This document shows positions 9,893 through 19,822 of a stretch of 62,960 bases of DNA, in pieces. Source of the DNA: Burkholderiales bacterium (lineage in GTDB: Bacteria; Pseudomonadota; Gammaproteobacteria; Burkholderiales; UBA11063); NCBI GenBank assembly GCA_028693355.1, contig JAQUVM010000004.1, positions 1-62,960 of the forward strand, written 5' to 3'. The notes beneath the pieces were generated by a model. That model saw only the letters and a list, made by a program, of their open reading frames with translations, made no database searches and was not told the DNA's origin. Within the stretch, counting starts at the first letter, position 1. Every line of letters starts with the position of its first letter. The position numbers and the translations under genes were made by a program.

Positions 9893-9921
9893 TTGCATAA
9901 GGGTGCGGTTAATGTTATAAT
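9893..9921 (+). promoter_or_regulatory. Promoter of the spc-type cluster (rplN onward)
   Basis: TTGCAT and TATAAT are separated by exactly 17 bp, with an extended -10 (TGTTATAAT). The spacer and -10 box lie inside a 13-bp inverted repeat (see the next entry). The predicted start is near 9928, leaving a ~90 nt leader before rplN. Confidence 0.8.
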
Positions 9922-9930
9922 CGCACCCTT
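9899..9930 (+). promoter_or_regulatory. Inverted repeat overlapping the spc promoter
   Basis: AAGGGTGCGGTTA pairs with TAATCGCACCCTT (one G-U position) over a 6-base loop. The arms cover the promoter spacer and the last part of the -10 box. No T run follows, so it does not look like an ordinary terminator. It could be an operator, a processing hairpin or a leaky terminator for rpsQ transcripts. Confidence 0.6.
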
Positions 9931-9951
9931 AACTATTATTAGTGTCTAGTA

Positions 9952-9968
9952 GTCCGAATCTTTCGGAC
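9952..9968 (+). promoter_or_regulatory. Hairpin in the rplN leader
   Basis: GTCCGAA and TTCGGAC form a perfect 7-bp stem around a 3-base loop in the presumed leader of rplN, about 50 bp before the start codon. It may stabilise the transcript or bind a ribosomal protein; the role is inference. Confidence 0.5.
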
Positions 9969-10017
9969 CCAATACTGGCCGTTTGCGTAACGTGTTAAGT
10001 TGGAAAGGGAAATCAAT

Positions 10018-10386
10018 ATGATTCAAATGCAAACAAAATTGGATGTTGCAGATAATACAGGTGCACGCTCTGTTCAGTGTATCAAAGTATTAGGCGGTTC
10101 AAAGCGTCGCTATGCAAGCGTTGGTGATATCATTAAGGTGACTATCAAAGATGCTGCTCCACGCGGTCGTGTAAAAAAAGGTGATGTTTATAATGCCGTA
10201 GTAGTGCGTACAGCAAAAGGTGTACGTCGTGCTGATGGTTCATTAGTAAAATTTGATAACAATGCAGCTGTGTTGTTAAACGCTAAATTGGAGCCTATCG
10301 GTACTCGTATCTTTGGTCCAGTGACTCGTGAATTACGTACAGAAAAATTCATGAAAATCGTTTCACTAGCTCCAGAAGTAATTTAA
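10018..10386 (+). CDS. rplN: 50S ribosomal protein L14
   Basis: Large-subunit interface protein that forms bridge B8 and binds the silencing factor RsfS. The true start is the ATG at 10018 ([17 protein letters not shown]), with GGAAAGGG upstream. The track start at 10000 adds six residues not found in the family. The resulting 122 aa is the normal length. First gene after the internal promoter. Confidence 0.98.
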   Translation: MIQMQTKLDVADNTGARSVQCIKVLGGSKRRYASVGDIIKVTIKDAAPRGRVKKGDVYNAVVVRTAKGVRRADGSLVKFDNNAAVLLNAKLEPIGTRIFGPVTRELRTEKFMKIVSLAPEVI

Positions 10387-10397
10387 GGTGGGTGACA

Positions 10398-10712
10398 ATG
10401 AGAAAAATTCGTAAAGGTGATGAAGTCATCGTTATCGCTGGTAAAGATAAGGGTAAAATTGCACAAGTTCAACAAGTTGTTGCAGATGGGCAAAAAATTA
10501 TCATTGATGGCGTTAATGTAGTTAAAAAACATGTTCGTCCTAATCCTATGAAAAACATTCAAGGTGGGATTGAATCTAAAAATATGCCGATTGATATTTC
10601 AAACGTGGCTATTTACAATTCTGAAACTAAAAAAGCTGATCGCATTGGCTTTAAAGTTGAAGGTGGTGAAAAAGTTCGTGTTTTTAAATCAAATGGCAAA
10701 GTTGTAAGTTAA
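10398..10712 (+). CDS. rplX: 50S ribosomal protein L24
   Basis: Assembly-initiator protein that binds the 5' end of 23S rRNA. The KOW motif is visible as [19 protein letters not shown]. The track begins at a GTG two codons upstream. The ATG at 10398 ([10 protein letters not shown]) is preferred because it matches the family N-terminus and has an AAGG about 9 bp upstream. The length is 104 aa. Confidence 0.96.
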   Translation: MRKIRKGDEVIVIAGKDKGKIAQVQQVVADGQKIIIDGVNVVKKHVRPNPMKNIQGGIESKNMPIDISNVAIYNSETKKADRIGFKVEGGEKVRVFKSNGKVVS

Positions 10713-10726
10713 TTCCGGGGTATAAA

Positions 10727-11263
10727 ATGACAAGATTAAAAGATTTTTATAAAGCTACAGTAGTTCCTGAATTAATGAAACAATTCAACTATGCTTCGAC
10801 AATGGAAGTTCCTCGTATAGAGAAAATCACTTTAAACATCGGTTTGGGTGAAGCTGTTGCGGACAAGAAGGTAATGGAATTTGCATTATCAGATTTAACA
10901 AAAATTGCTGGTCAAAAACCAGTTGTAACTAAGGCGCGTAAATCAATTGCTGGGTTTAAAATCCGTGATGGTTATCCAGTTGGTTGCATGGTGACTTTGC
11001 GTAAAGACAAGATGTATGAATTTTTAGATCGTCTTGTAAATATTGCATTGCCTCGTGTACGTGACTTCCGTGGTTTAAATGGTAAATCATTTGATAAATT
11101 CGGAAATTACAACTTCGGTATTAAAGAACAAATTATTTTCCCTGAAATTGAATACGATAAAATCGATGCTTTACGTGGTATGAATATAACTATCACAACA
11201 TCAGCTAAAAACTCTGATGAAGCTCGTGCTTTATTAAAATTATTCAGTTTCCCAATCAAATAA
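10727..11263 (+). CDS. rplE: 50S ribosomal protein L5
   Basis: 5S rRNA-binding protein in the central protuberance that contacts the P-site tRNA. Core signatures are [31 protein letters not shown] and PRVRDFRGL. The length of 178 aa is standard. It is located between rplX and rpsN, as usual. Confidence 0.98.
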   Translation: MTRLKDFYKATVVPELMKQFNYASTMEVPRIEKITLNIGLGEAVADKKVMEFALSDLTKIAGQKPVVTKARKSIAGFKIRDGYPVGCMVTLRKDKMYEFLDRLVNIALPRVRDFRGLNGKSFDKFGNYNFGIKEQIIFPEIEYDKIDALRGMNITITTSAKNSDEARALLKLFSFPIK

Positions 11264-11275
11264 GGAAAAAATAAA

Positions 11276-11581
11276 ATGACAAGATTAGCATTGGTTGAGA
11301 GAGAAACAAAGCGTGCCAAGTTAGTTGCTAAGTATGCAACTAAACGTGAAGCATTATTTGCTATTATCAATGATTCATCTAAATCTGATGAAGAAAAATT
11401 TGAAGCTAGATTAGCTTTACAAAAATTACCTCGTAACGCGGCACCTGTTCGCCAACGTAACCGTTGTGCTTTGACTGGTCGTCCAAGAGGTACGTTCCGT
11501 AAATTCGGTATCGCTCGTAACAAACTACGTGAATTGGCACTTAAAGGTGACATTCCTGGTGTTGTTAAAGCTAGCTGGTAA
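11276..11581 (+). CDS. rpsN: 30S ribosomal protein S14 (zinc-free form)
   Basis: Head protein of the small subunit. At 101 aa it is the long form and lacks the CxxC pairs of the zinc-binding type; only one Cys is present ([11 protein letters not shown]). The C-terminal [22 protein letters not shown] is the conserved rRNA-contacting part. A second, zinc-independent paralogue is therefore not expected. The 148-aa minus-strand ORF over this gene is a shadow. Confidence 0.97.
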   Translation: MTRLALVERETKRAKLVAKYATKREALFAIINDSSKSDEEKFEARLALQKLPRNAAPVRQRNRCALTGRPRGTFRKFGIARNKLRELALKGDIPGVVKASW

Positions 11582-11596
11582 GAAGGAGTATAGAAA

Positions 11597-11986
11597 ATGA
11601 TGCAAGATAATGTTGCTGATATGCTAACTCGTATTCGTAATGCTCAGGCTGCGAATAAAGAAGTTGTAGCTATGCCTTCATCTAAAATTAAAGTAGCAAT
11701 TGCTAAAGTATTAAAAGATGAGGGTTATGTTGAAGATTTCAAAGTAGAAGGTGATGTAAAAGCTCAATTAATTATTAGCTTACGTTACTATGCTGGTAGA
11801 CCAGTTATAGAAAGAATTGAGCGTGTTTCACGCCCTGGTCTACGAATCTATCGTGGTTGTGAAGATTTACCTACTGTTATGAACGGTTTAGGTGTGGCAA
11901 TTGTGTCAACTTCACGTGGTGTAATTACTGATCGTAAAGCTCGTGCCTTAAAAGTTGGCGGCGAAGTTTTATGTGTTGTAGCATAA
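11597..11986 (+). CDS. rpsH: 30S ribosomal protein S8
   Basis: Central-domain 16S rRNA binder and, in E. coli, the translational repressor of the spc operon. The N-terminal [14 protein letters not shown] and the C-terminal [20 protein letters not shown] are typical. Two adjacent ATGs begin the frame, so the start may be one codon later. The length is 129 aa. GAAGGAG precedes the start. Confidence 0.97.
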   Translation: MMQDNVADMLTRIRNAQAANKEVVAMPSSKIKVAIAKVLKDEGYVEDFKVEGDVKAQLIISLRYYAGRPVIERIERVSRPGLRIYRGCEDLPTVMNGLGVAIVSTSRGVITDRKARALKVGGEVLCVVA

Positions 11987-12001
11987 TAGGGGATTATTAA
12001 T

Positions 12002-12538
12002 ATGTTATCACGTATTGCTAAAACTCCTTTAGTTATTCCTAGTGGTGTAGAAATAAATCTAAATGGATCAAATGTAAAAGTTAAAGGTCCTTTAGGTCAG
12101 TTAGAGTATACATTTAACGATACAGTTATTATTGCTAAAGAAGATAATTCTATTGTATTGTCAGTTAAAGAAGAAACTAAGTTTGCCAAAGCTTTATCAG
12201 GTACAGTAAAAGCTGTGATGAATAATATGGTTATTGGTGTAACTAAAGGTTTCGAAAAGAAATTGACTATCATCGGTGTTGGTTACCGTGCTCAAGCTCA
12301 GGGAACTAATTTAAATTTAACGTTAGGTTTTTCTCACCCAGTTGTTTATACAGCTCCAGAAGGAATTAAAATAGAGACTCCGTCTCAAACTGAAATTCTA
12401 GTTAAAGGAACTAATAAAGAAGTGGTTGGTCAGGTAGCTGCGGATATTCGTGCTTACCGCCCTGTGGAACCATACAAAGGTAAAGGCGTTCGCTATGCTG
12501 ATGAAGTGGTTATCATAAAAGAGACTAAGAAGAAATAA
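12002..12538 (+). CDS. rplF: 50S ribosomal protein L6
   Basis: Protein near the factor-binding site below the L7/L12 stalk. It has two similar domains; the second holds [16 protein letters not shown] and the C-terminal signature [16 protein letters not shown]. The length of 178 aa is normal. Lies 15 bp after rpsH. Confidence 0.98.
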   Translation: MLSRIAKTPLVIPSGVEINLNGSNVKVKGPLGQLEYTFNDTVIIAKEDNSIVLSVKEETKFAKALSGTVKAVMNNMVIGVTKGFEKKLTIIGVGYRAQAQGTNLNLTLGFSHPVVYTAPEGIKIETPSQTEILVKGTNKEVVGQVAADIRAYRPVEPYKGKGVRYADEVVIIKETKKK

Positions 12539-12558
12539 TTTAAGAGGTTAGTCTAAAG

Positions 12559-12912
12559 ATGAGTAGCAAAATTAGTCGTATCAGACGTGCTCGTAAAACT
12601 CGCTTGAAAATAGCTGAGTTAGGTGTTAAACGTCTAGTAGTATTTAAGTCAAATAGCCATATTTATGCACAAATTATTGATGAAACTGGTTCTAAAGTAT
12701 TAGTGTCTGCATCAACTGCAGAAAAATCAGTTAGTTCATCAATTAAAAATGGTGGTAACGTGGATGCAGCAAAAATGATCGGTAAAACTGTAGCTGAAAA
12801 AGCTGTAGCTGCTGGTATTAAAGATGTTGCTTTTGATCGTTCGGGATTCCGCTTCCATGGTCGTATTAAGGCTTTGGCTGAAGCAGCTCGCGAAAATGGT
12901 CTAGTGTTCTAA
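12559..12912 (+). CDS. rplR: 50S ribosomal protein L18
   Basis: 5S rRNA-binding protein of the central protuberance, working with L5. The N-terminal [12 protein letters not shown] basic segment and the C-terminal [22 protein letters not shown] are family hallmarks. Length 117 aa, followed closely by rpsE. Confidence 0.98.
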   Translation: MSSKISRIRRARKTRLKIAELGVKRLVVFKSNSHIYAQIIDETGSKVLVSASTAEKSVSSSIKNGGNVDAAKMIGKTVAEKAVAAGIKDVAFDRSGFRFHGRIKALAEAARENGLVF

Positions 12913-12924
12913 TCGGAGAAAATA

Positions 12925-13422
12925 ATGATTGAAAATAAAGAACACCAATTAATTGAAAAATTAATTAGCGTAAACCGTGTAACTAAAGTAGTTAAGGGTG
13001 GGCGTATTATGGGCTTCGCAGCACTAACAGTAGTTGGTGATGGCGATGGCGGCATTGGTATGGGTAAAGGAAAATCAAAAGAAGTTCCTGTTGCTGTACA
13101 AAAAGCTGTTAAAGAAGCTACTAAGAGTATGGTTAAAGTATCATTAAACAATGGTACAATTCATCATATTATAACTGCTAAACACGGTGCTACTACTGTG
13201 TATATGCAGCCTGCTAAAGAAGGTACTGGTATTATTGCTGGTGGTGCTATGCGTGCTTTGTTTGATGCAATTGGCGTGCGTAATATCACTTGTAAAGTAC
13301 ATGGCTCTACAAACCCTTATAACGTAGTTCGTGCTACTATAAAAGGTTTACAAGCTATTTCTACTCCAGCTGAAATTGCAGCTAAGCGTGGTAAAACAGT
13401 AGCTGAGATATTTGGAGAGTAA
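12925..13422 (+). CDS. rpsE: 30S ribosomal protein S5
   Basis: Decoding-fidelity protein next to S4 and S8, and part of the mRNA entry channel. The S5 signature [23 protein letters not shown] is intact, and the C-terminal domain contains the conserved [15 protein letters not shown]. The length is 165 aa. The start follows TCGGAGAA. Confidence 0.98.
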   Translation: MIENKEHQLIEKLISVNRVTKVVKGGRIMGFAALTVVGDGDGGIGMGKGKSKEVPVAVQKAVKEATKSMVKVSLNNGTIHHIITAKHGATTVYMQPAKEGTGIIAGGAMRALFDAIGVRNITCKVHGSTNPYNVVRATIKGLQAISTPAEIAAKRGKTVAEIFGE

Positions 13423-13426
13423 TTAA

Positions 13427-13609
13427 ATGAGCAATAAAACAATTAAAATTACTTTAGTTAAAAGTTTAATTGGTCGTTTAGCTAATCATAAAGCTTCTGC
13501 TACAGGATTAGGTTTACGTAAAATTGGCCAAACTGTTGAAGTTCAGGATACTCCTGAAAATCGCGGAATGATTAATCGCATTAATTATTTAATAAAGTGT
13601 GAGGGTTAA
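13427..13609 (+). CDS. rpmD: 50S ribosomal protein L30
   Basis: Small 23S rRNA-binding protein of the large subunit, absent from some lineages but usual in proteobacteria. 60 aa, with [15 protein letters not shown] and [22 protein letters not shown] matching the family. It lies between rpsE and rplO in the normal order. The ribosome-binding site (GGAG) lies in the last codons of rpsE. Confidence 0.96.
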   Translation: MSNKTIKITLVKSLIGRLANHKASATGLGLRKIGQTVEVQDTPENRGMINRINYLIKCEG

Positions 13610-13613
13610 TACC

Positions 13614-14036
13614 ATGTTTTTAAATACAATTAAACCGGCAGAAGGTGCTAAGCATTATTCTAAACGTGTTGGTCGTGGTATTGGATCTGGTTTAGGTAAA
13701 ACTTGTGGACGTGGCCATAAAGGTCAAAAAAGCCGTGCAGGTGGTTTCCATAAAGTAGGTTTTGAAGGTGGTCAAATGCCTTTATACCGTCGTTTACCAA
13801 AACGTGGTTTCAAATCTATGAATTTACAAGCTGAAGTGAGATTATCTGAACTTGCTGCTTTAGGTGGTGAAATTGACCGTCTGACTTTAGTTAGTGCAGG
13901 TTTAGTTTCTACATTAGCAAATAAAATTAAAATTATTGCTACTGGTGAAATTAATACAGCGATTAAAATTCGTGGTATTGGTGTAACTGCAAGTGCTAAA
14001 GCTGCTATTTTAGCGGCTGGTGGCTCAGTAGAGTAA
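13614..14036 (+). CDS. rplO: 50S ribosomal protein L15
   Basis: Late-assembly large-subunit protein with a glycine/arginine-rich N-terminal arm. The track uses a GTG at 13599. The ATG at 13614 ([20 protein letters not shown]) is preferred because it lies just after the rpmD stop and has GAGG about 9 bp upstream. The arm [21 protein letters not shown] is typical. 140 aa. Confidence 0.96.
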   Translation: MFLNTIKPAEGAKHYSKRVGRGIGSGLGKTCGRGHKGQKSRAGGFHKVGFEGGQMPLYRRLPKRGFKSMNLQAEVRLSELAALGGEIDRLTLVSAGLVSTLANKIKIIATGEINTAIKIRGIGVTASAKAAILAAGGSVE

Positions 14037-14053
14037 TTTGTAAAGGACAAAAC

Positions 14054-15346
14054 ATGTCTATAGCAAAAGTAGATAAATTTGCTGAACTTAAAAAACGTGT
14101 TTGGTTCTTGATTGGCGCGCTAATTGTATTTAGGATTGGCGCCCATATTCCAGTTCCAGGTATTGATCCAACTGAATTAGCTAAGCTTTTTAAATCAAAT
14201 CAGGGTGGCTTATTAACTATGGTTAATATGTTTTCTGGTGGTGCTTTATCAAGATTTACTATATTTGCGCTTGGAATTATGCCATATATTTCTGCTTCTA
14301 TTATTATCCAATTGTCATCTGAGGTATTTCCTCATTTGCAACAGTTAAAAAAAGAGGGTGATAGTGGTCGTAGAAAGATAACACAATATACTAGATATGG
14401 TACAGTATTTTTAGCAGTAATTCAGAGCTTTGGAATTGCGACCATGTTGTATCAACAACCTGGTTTAGTGATTGATTCACAATATCATTTCTTTGCAACT
14501 GCAATTATTTGCTTAGTTACGGGTACTATTTTCTTAATGTGGTTAGGTGAGCAAATTACTGAACGTGGTATTGGTAATGGTACCTCTATGATTATTACGG
14601 CTGGTATTGTTTCAGGAATGCCTAGTGCAATTGGTAAAACATTATCACTAGCTAATCAAGGATCAATGTCAATTTTTTCTGCTATTCTTGTTTTTGTTAT
14701 TATTGCTTTGGTTACATATGTTGTTGTTTTTGTAGAGAGAGCACAGCGTAAAATCCCAGTTAATTATGCAAAACGTCAAGTTGGCAATAAAATTATGCAA
14801 GGTCAAAGTACTCATTTAGCATTAAAGTTAAATATGGCAGGTGTTATTCCAGCTATTTTTGCTTCAAGTATTATTTTGTTTCCAGCTACTTTACTTGAGT
14901 GGCTTGGTCATGGTAAACTATCGTTTTTAGCGACGATTGGTGATTCATTGCATCCTGGTCAGCCGCTGTATATAGTTCTATATGCTGCTGCTATTATATT
15001 TTTCTGTTATTTCTATACTGCATTAACTTTTAATCCAAAAGAAACAGCAGATAATTTAAAGAAAAGTGGTGCTTTTATACCTGGTATTCGCCCTGGTGAG
15101 AATACAGCAAAGTATATTGAAAAGGTTCTTTTACGTTTAACATTTGGTGGTGCTATTTATATCGCTGCAATCTGTTTATTTCCAGAGTTGTTAATTTTAA
15201 AATGGCACGTTCCGTTCTATTTTGGAGGCACATCTTTGTTAATCGTTGTTGTTGTAACTATGGATTTCATGACTCAAGTACAGTCTCAGGTTATGTCTGC
15301 TCAGTACGATGGTTTAATGAAAAAAGCAAATCTTAAGGGATTTTAA
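14054..15346 (+). CDS. secY: Protein translocase subunit SecY
   Basis: Channel subunit of the SecYEG translocon in the inner membrane. 430 aa with ten predicted membrane segments. Signatures include [13 protein letters not shown] in the first segment, [14 protein letters not shown] around the second, and the cytoplasmic loop [10 protein letters not shown]. The C-terminus ends with the usual basic tail. Placement between rplO and infA is the ordinary position. Confidence 0.98.
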   Translation: MSIAKVDKFAELKKRVWFLIGALIVFRIGAHIPVPGIDPTELAKLFKSNQGGLLTMVNMFSGGALSRFTIFALGIMPYISASIIIQLSSEVFPHLQQLKKEGDSGRRKITQYTRYGTVFLAVIQSFGIATMLYQQPGLVIDSQYHFFATAIICLVTGTIFLMWLGEQITERGIGNGTSMIITAGIVSGMPSAIGKTLSLANQGSMSIFSAILVFVIIALVTYVVVFVERAQRKIPVNYAKRQVGNKIMQGQSTHLALKLNMAGVIPAIFASSIILFPATLLEWLGHGKLSFLATIGDSLHPGQPLYIVLYAAAIIFFCYFYTALTFNPKETADNLKKSGAFIPGIRPGENTAKYIEKVLLRLTFGGAIYIAAICLFPELLILKWHVPFYFGGTSLLIVVVVTMDFMTQVQSQVMSAQYDGLMKKANLKGF

Positions 15347-15357
15347 AGGAAGTAGTT

Positions 15358-15576
15358 ATGGCAAAAGATGATGTTATTCAGTTTGAAGGCGAGGTCCTAG
15401 AGGCCTTACCTAATACAATGTTTCGCGTAAAATTAGAGAGTGGTCATGTGTTGTTATGTCATATTTCAGGGAAGATGAGAATGAATTACATTCGAATCTT
15501 GCCAGGTGACAAAGTTACTGTTGAAATGACACCATATGATTTAAACAAAGGTCGCATCGTATTTCGTGCGAAGTAA
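15358..15576 (+). CDS. infA: Translation initiation factor IF-1
   Basis: OB-fold factor that occupies the A site during initiation. 72 aa beginning [19 protein letters not shown] and containing the S1-like core [22 protein letters not shown]. Its position directly after secY is typical of betaproteobacteria and Gram-positives; in gammaproteobacteria it normally lies elsewhere, so it is a useful taxonomic marker. Confidence 0.98.
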   Translation: MAKDDVIQFEGEVLEALPNTMFRVKLESGHVLLCHISGKMRMNYIRILPGDKVTVEMTPYDLNKGRIVFRAK

Positions 15577-15591
15577 ATTACGAGGTTTATA

Positions 15592-15705
15592 ATGAGAGTT
15601 CAGCCTTCGGTTAAGAAAATTTGCCGTAATTGCAAAGTTATTCGTCGCAACGGAGTTGTGCGTGTGATTTGTAAAGAAGCAAGACATAAACAACGTCAAG
15701 GTTAA
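15592..15705 (+). CDS. rpmJ: 50S ribosomal protein L36
   Basis: Smallest ribosomal protein, 37 aa, too short for the ORF track. The translation starts [19 protein letters not shown] and ends HKQRQG. It keeps the zinc ligands of the C+ type (CRNC, then ICKEARH). GAGG lies before the ATG. The 77-aa minus-strand ORF across it is a shadow. It sits between infA and rpsM, as expected. Confidence 0.97.
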   Translation: MRVQPSVKKICRNCKVIRRNGVVRVICKEARHKQRQG

Positions 15706-15732
15706 TTTTAGACTATTTGAAAGGAATAATCC

Positions 15733-16101
15733 ATGGCTCGTATAGCTGGTGTAAACGTTCCTGATAACGCTCATATCGTTATCGGTTTACAACATATTTA
15801 CGGTATTGGTCCATCACGTGCAAAATTGATTTGTGAATTATCTCAAATTAGTGAGCAAACTAAAGTTAAAGAATTGTCTCCTGAAATAATGGAAACGGTT
15901 CGTAACGAAGTGGCAAAATACACGGTTGAAGGTGACTTACGTCGTGAAGTATCTATGAGTATTAAACGTTTGGTAGATTTAAAATGCTACCGCGGTCATC
16001 GTCATGCTAAAGGTCTTCCTGTGCGTGGTCAACGTACCAAAACGAATGCCCGTACTCGCAAAGGCCCTGTTAAGGCTGCAGTATCTGGCAAGAAAAAATA
16101 A
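15733..16101 (+). CDS. rpsM: 30S ribosomal protein S13
   Basis: Head protein contacting the P-site tRNA and forming subunit bridges B1a and B1b. It starts [19 protein letters not shown] and has the C-terminal signature [27 protein letters not shown]. 122 aa. AAAGGA precedes the ATG. First gene of the alpha-type cluster, but no separate promoter was seen in the 27-bp gap. Confidence 0.98.
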   Translation: MARIAGVNVPDNAHIVIGLQHIYGIGPSRAKLICELSQISEQTKVKELSPEIMETVRNEVAKYTVEGDLRREVSMSIKRLVDLKCYRGHRHAKGLPVRGQRTKTNARTRKGPVKAAVSGKKK

Positions 16102-16117
16102 TTTAAAGGATTTTTAA

Positions 16118-16510
16118 ATGAGTAAAGCAAACACAGTGAGAGCTCGTAAAAAAATTAAGAAAGTAGTAACTGAGGGTGTTGCACACGTTCATGCTTCTTT
16201 CAATAATACCATTATAACCATCACAGATCGCCAAGGCAATGCATTATCTTGGGCTACTTCTGGCGGTGCTGGTTTTAAGGGTTCGCGTAAGAGTACTCCA
16301 TTTGCAGCCCAAGTTGCTGCAGAAAAAGCTGGTAAAGTTGCCCAAGAATATGGTATTAAATCATTGGATGTTCAAGTACAAGGACCTGGTCCAGGTCGTG
16401 AATCTTCTATCCGTGCATTAAATGCTTTGGGTATTAAAATTACATCTATTAGTGATGTAACGCCTCTTCCACATAATGGATGCCGTCCTCCAAAAAGACG
16501 TCGTGTATAA
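16118..16510 (+). CDS. rpsK: 30S ribosomal protein S11
   Basis: Platform protein near the E-site mRNA. Signatures are [20 protein letters not shown] and the C-terminal [23 protein letters not shown]; the Asn-Gly here is the site that forms isoaspartate in E. coli. 130 aa, coupled closely to rpsM and rpsD. Confidence 0.98.
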   Translation: MSKANTVRARKKIKKVVTEGVAHVHASFNNTIITITDRQGNALSWATSGGAGFKGSRKSTPFAAQVAAEKAGKVAQEYGIKSLDVQVQGPGPGRESSIRALNALGIKITSISDVTPLPHNGCRPPKRRRV

Positions 16511-16529
16511 TACATAGGAGTAGATTCAC

Positions 16530-17150
16530 ATGGCAAGATATACAGGACCTAGATGCAAATTAATGCGTCGTGAAGGTTTAGATCTTTCGTTAGTTAGTGG
16601 CCGTAAAAGTGCCGATGCAAAATGCAAATTAAGTTCAGCTCCTGGTCAGCATGGTGCAAAACCAGGTAAATTGTCTGACTATGGTGTTCAATTACGCGAA
16701 AAACAAAAAATTCGTCGTATCTATGGTGTGTTAGAGCGCCAATTCCGCAAATACTTTGCTGAAGCTGAACGCCGTAAAGGTTCTACTGGTGAGAACTTAT
16801 TAAAGATTTTGGAAGCTCGTTTAGATAACGTAGTATTCCGTATGGGTTTTGGTTCTACTCGTTCCGAAGCTCGTCAGTTAGTATCGCATAAAGCGATTAC
16901 TGTAAATGGTAAAGCAGTTAATATTCCTTCTTTTTTAGTTAAAGCTGGTGATGTTGTTGCTATTTGTGAAAAAGCTAGAAAACAAGTTCGTATTAGCGAG
17001 GCGGTTTCTTTAGCTGAGCAATCTGGATTCCCTATGTGGGTAGAGGTTGATTCTAAGAAATTAGAAGGAACTTTTAAATCTGCTCCAGAAAGAACAGATT
17101 TATCTAGTGATATTAACGAACAACTAGTTGTAGAGTTCTACTCTAAATAA
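16530..17150 (+). CDS. rpsD: 30S ribosomal protein S4
   Basis: Primary 16S rRNA binder and fidelity protein; in E. coli it is the translational repressor of the alpha operon. The S4 RNA-binding domain is visible as [25 protein letters not shown]. The N-terminus [16 protein letters not shown] keeps one Cys but not the four-Cys zinc form. 206 aa. Confidence 0.98.
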   Translation: MARYTGPRCKLMRREGLDLSLVSGRKSADAKCKLSSAPGQHGAKPGKLSDYGVQLREKQKIRRIYGVLERQFRKYFAEAERRKGSTGENLLKILEARLDNVVFRMGFGSTRSEARQLVSHKAITVNGKAVNIPSFLVKAGDVVAICEKARKQVRISEAVSLAEQSGFPMWVEVDSKKLEGTFKSAPERTDLSSDINEQLVVEFYSK

Positions 17151-17180
17151 TCACTTTAAATAGCTACAAAGGAAAAAAGT

Positions 17181-18194
17181 ATGCAAGTTTCTAGTAAACA
17201 ATTATTGAAACCTAAATCAATAACGATAACTCCTTTAGCTTCTGATAATAATAGTTGTAAAATTGTTATGGAACCATTTGAGCGTGGCTTCGGCCACACT
17301 CTTGGTAATTCATTACGTCGTATCCTGTTATCTTCTATGGTTGGTACTGCAGTAACTAAAGTTAAAATTGACGGTGTTACTCATGAGTATGGCGTAGTTA
17401 CAGGTGTGATGGAAGATGTAGTTGATATTTTATTAAACTTAAAAGGTTTAATATTTAAATTGCATGGCAGAGACAGTGTAGTAGTTAAGCTTGAGAAAAA
17501 TGAATCTGGTATAATCACTGGAAAAGATATTGAGCTATCTCATGATGTTGAATTATTAAATCCAGAACATCAAATTTGCACTGTGGCTAAGAGTGGTTCA
17601 GTTAAGATGGAAATCAAAATTGAAATCGGTCGTGGTTATGAAACTGCTGTTGCAAAACGCCAAAATAGCGAGAGCTTAGAACATGGTTGGATTCTTTTAG
17701 ATTCAACATTTTCTCCAGTTCAACGTGTAGCATTCAATGTAGAGAGTGCTCGTGTAGAACAAAAGACAGATTTAGATAAATTGGTAATGGAAATTGAAAC
17801 AAATGGTGTAATCTCTCCAGAAGATGCCGTTCGCTCAGCTTCTAATATTCTAATTGAGCAAGTACTTGTATTTGCTGGCTTAGAACATATGCCAACTATT
17901 GATACTCCTAGCAGTAAATTAGCTAAAGCTAAAGAAGAGCCAGAAGTAGATCCTGTTTTCTTGGAGTTGGTTGATAATTTAGAACTGACTGTTAGAAGCG
18001 CTAATTGCTTAAAACATTTGGATATTAACTATATTGGTGATTTGGTTCAAAGATCAGAGAACGAGTTGTTAAAAACTCCTAATTTAGGTAAAAAATCTTT
18101 AACTGAAATTAAAGAGTTACTGGAGATTAGAGGTTTACGTTTAGGTATGGCTATTGACAACTGGCCTCCTTCATCAATTAAAAAGAAAAAATAA
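17181..18194 (+). CDS. rpoA: RNA polymerase alpha subunit
   Basis: Alpha subunit that dimerises to scaffold beta and beta'. Its C-terminal domain contacts UP elements and activators. The N-terminal domain shows [21 protein letters not shown]. The C-terminal domain (from about residue 255) contains [18 protein letters not shown] and [14 protein letters not shown], including helix-hairpin-helix residues for DNA contact. 337 aa, close to the usual 329. Confidence 0.98.
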   Translation: MQVSSKQLLKPKSITITPLASDNNSCKIVMEPFERGFGHTLGNSLRRILLSSMVGTAVTKVKIDGVTHEYGVVTGVMEDVVDILLNLKGLIFKLHGRDSVVVKLEKNESGIITGKDIELSHDVELLNPEHQICTVAKSGSVKMEIKIEIGRGYETAVAKRQNSESLEHGWILLDSTFSPVQRVAFNVESARVEQKTDLDKLVMEIETNGVISPEDAVRSASNILIEQVLVFAGLEHMPTIDTPSSKLAKAKEEPEVDPVFLELVDNLELTVRSANCLKHLDINYIGDLVQRSENELLKTPNLGKKSLTEIKELLEIRGLRLGMAIDNWPPSSIKKKK

Positions 18195-18213
18195 TTTTAT
18201 AGGGATGTAAAGC

Positions 18214-18600
18214 ATGAGACATGGTTATGCACATCGTAAATTAAATCGTACTTCAGCTCATCGTAAAGCTATGTTTAAAAATATGGCAGTTTCGTTATTA
18301 CAGCATGAAGCGATTGTTACTACTTTACCAAAAGCAAAAGAATTACGTAAAGTTGTTGAGCCATTAATTACATTGGCAAAAACACCTACTTTAGCTAATC
18401 GTCGTTTAGCATTTGATCGCCTTCGTGATCGTGATACAGTTGTAAAATTGTTTGACGTAATCGGGCCTCGTTATGCTAATCGCCCAGGTGGTTATACACG
18501 CGTATTAAAATATGGATTCCGCCCTGGAGATAATGCTCCTCGTGCATTTATGGAATTGGTTGATCGCCCAGAAACTACTGAAGCAGTTGATGCTGAGTAA
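18214..18600 (+). CDS. rplQ: 50S ribosomal protein L17
   Basis: Large-subunit protein near the exit tunnel and the last gene of the ribosomal block. It starts [24 protein letters not shown] and contains the conserved [13 protein letters not shown]. 128 aa. A strong terminator follows within 11 bp. Confidence 0.98.
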   Translation: MRHGYAHRKLNRTSAHRKAMFKNMAVSLLQHEAIVTTLPKAKELRKVVEPLITLAKTPTLANRRLAFDRLRDRDTVVKLFDVIGPRYANRPGGYTRVLKYGFRPGDNAPRAFMELVDRPETTEAVDAE

Positions 18601-18610
18601 TAGTTTTTAT

Positions 18611-18643
18611 AAAAAAGCTAACCTTTTTAGGTTAGCTTTTTTT
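18611..18643 (+). terminator. Intrinsic terminator of the ribosomal cluster
   Basis: A 13-bp stem (AAAAAAGCTAACC with GGTTAGCTTTTTT) around a 6-base loop, ending in a 7-base T run, directly after rplQ. Confidence 0.92.
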
Positions 18644-18680
18644 GTTGGTTTTAATTGAATATTATAATTGAGTCTTGAAT

Positions 18681-19772
18681 ATGGTTGATAAATATATAAA
18701 GTCAAATTGGTTACTATATATAGGTATAATATTTATTGTTAGTCGAGTTATTATGTATTATCAATTTAATTTAGCAAATATGTTGATATTAGATGGTAAA
18801 GGTAGTTTTATTGGTACTATGTGTAAATGGGATTGCAAATGGTACTTAACTATTATTAATAATGGTTATGACGATGTAGTCCGAACAACTCCTAAACTCT
18901 GGCGTGGGCTTGCCAATTGGGCTTTTTTTCCTTTATATCCTGTTATAATTGCTTTTTTAAAATTTTTTATTCCAATTAACCCAGTAATAATAGGTATAAC
19001 ATTAAACCAAATTTTTGTGTTTTTTGCAGCTATATTTTTATATAAATTATTGCGATTAAATTTTAATGATTTAAATAGTAGATTTGGTGTTACTTTATTA
19101 ATATTTTCACCATTTAGTATTTATTTTACTTCTTTATATACCGAATCATTATTTTTATTGTTATCTGTGTCAGGTTTTTACTTTTTAAGAACGAATTCTT
19201 TTTTTACTAGTAGTGTATTGGGCGGATTATTATCTGCTACTAGACCTGTTGGTATTATGTTTCTTATTCCTATATTTATTAGTTTCTTACGTAAGAGAAT
19301 TAATTTAAATTCATTAGTCATACTTGGTTTTATTTCTAGTTTAGGATTATTACTTTTTATGCTATTTCTGTATATAAAAACAGGTGATGCATTGGCATTT
19401 CAACATATACAAAAAGGATGGGGACGTCGTGGATGGGGTAGTGTAAGTGTTATTGTACAAATAAAAAATATGGCAAGTGATTATTATAATGCCGTGTTAT
19501 TTACAATTTCAGCATCAATGTCTATATACTTAGTTGTAAAGAAATATTATGAAGAAGCTTTTTTTAATTTAGCGTGTATTATGCCTGGCGTACTAACTGG
19601 CACGATGATGTCAGAGGGTAGATTTTCAGGAACTCTATTTACATTTTATTTTGCTCTAACCGTATTAGCAAATAGATCTTGGACTATTAAAATATTGACG
19701 CTAATAATTTTTCTTATTATGTATCTATCATTTTATGCTTATTGGGTTGGACATTCTACGTTTTTAATTTAG
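18681..19772 (+). CDS. Membrane mannosyltransferase-like protein (PIG-V/GPI18-related)
   Basis: Polytopic inner-membrane protein with about nine hydrophobic segments. The loop motif KWDCKWYLTIINNGYD followed by ANWAFFPLYPVI is the signature of the PIG-V / COG5542 family (GT76-like, lipid-linked sugar donors). The substrate in bacteria is not established. The track starts at a TTG (18675), but the ATG at 18681 gives a normal start, 363 aa. It stands between the rplQ terminator and the tRNA promoter, with no cotranscribed partner. The product may glycosylate a cell-envelope component; that is inference. Confidence 0.7.
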   Translation: MVDKYIKSNWLLYIGIIFIVSRVIMYYQFNLANMLILDGKGSFIGTMCKWDCKWYLTIINNGYDDVVRTTPKLWRGLANWAFFPLYPVIIAFLKFFIPINPVIIGITLNQIFVFFAAIFLYKLLRLNFNDLNSRFGVTLLIFSPFSIYFTSLYTESLFLLLSVSGFYFLRTNSFFTSSVLGGLLSATRPVGIMFLIPIFISFLRKRINLNSLVILGFISSLGLLLFMLFLYIKTGDALAFQHIQKGWGRRGWGSVSVIVQIKNMASDYYNAVLFTISASMSIYLVVKKYYEEAFFNLACIMPGVLTGTMMSEGRFSGTLFTFYFALTVLANRSWTIKILTLIIFLIMYLSFYAYWVGHSTFLI

Positions 19773-19775
19773 TTC

Positions 19776-19805
19776 TTGACAAGGGTGTAGTAAGTTGATT
19801 ATAAT
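19776..19805 (+). promoter_or_regulatory. Promoter of tRNA-Leu
   Basis: A perfect TTGACA and a perfect TATAAT are separated by 18 bp, about 17 bp before the tRNA 5' end. The preceding gene's stop codon overlaps the region just upstream. Confidence 0.88.
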
Positions 19806-19822
19806 CATATCCTCATCTTTTA

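Noticed and set aside
9899-9930. Terminator after rpsQ
   Set aside because: The stem is strong, but no T run follows and the sequence contains a good promoter, so it is listed as a regulatory inverted repeat instead.
11107-11553. 148-aa minus-strand ORF over rplE and rpsN
   Set aside because: It lies antisense to two certain ribosomal-protein genes, has no ribosome-binding site and no recognisable domain; a shadow.
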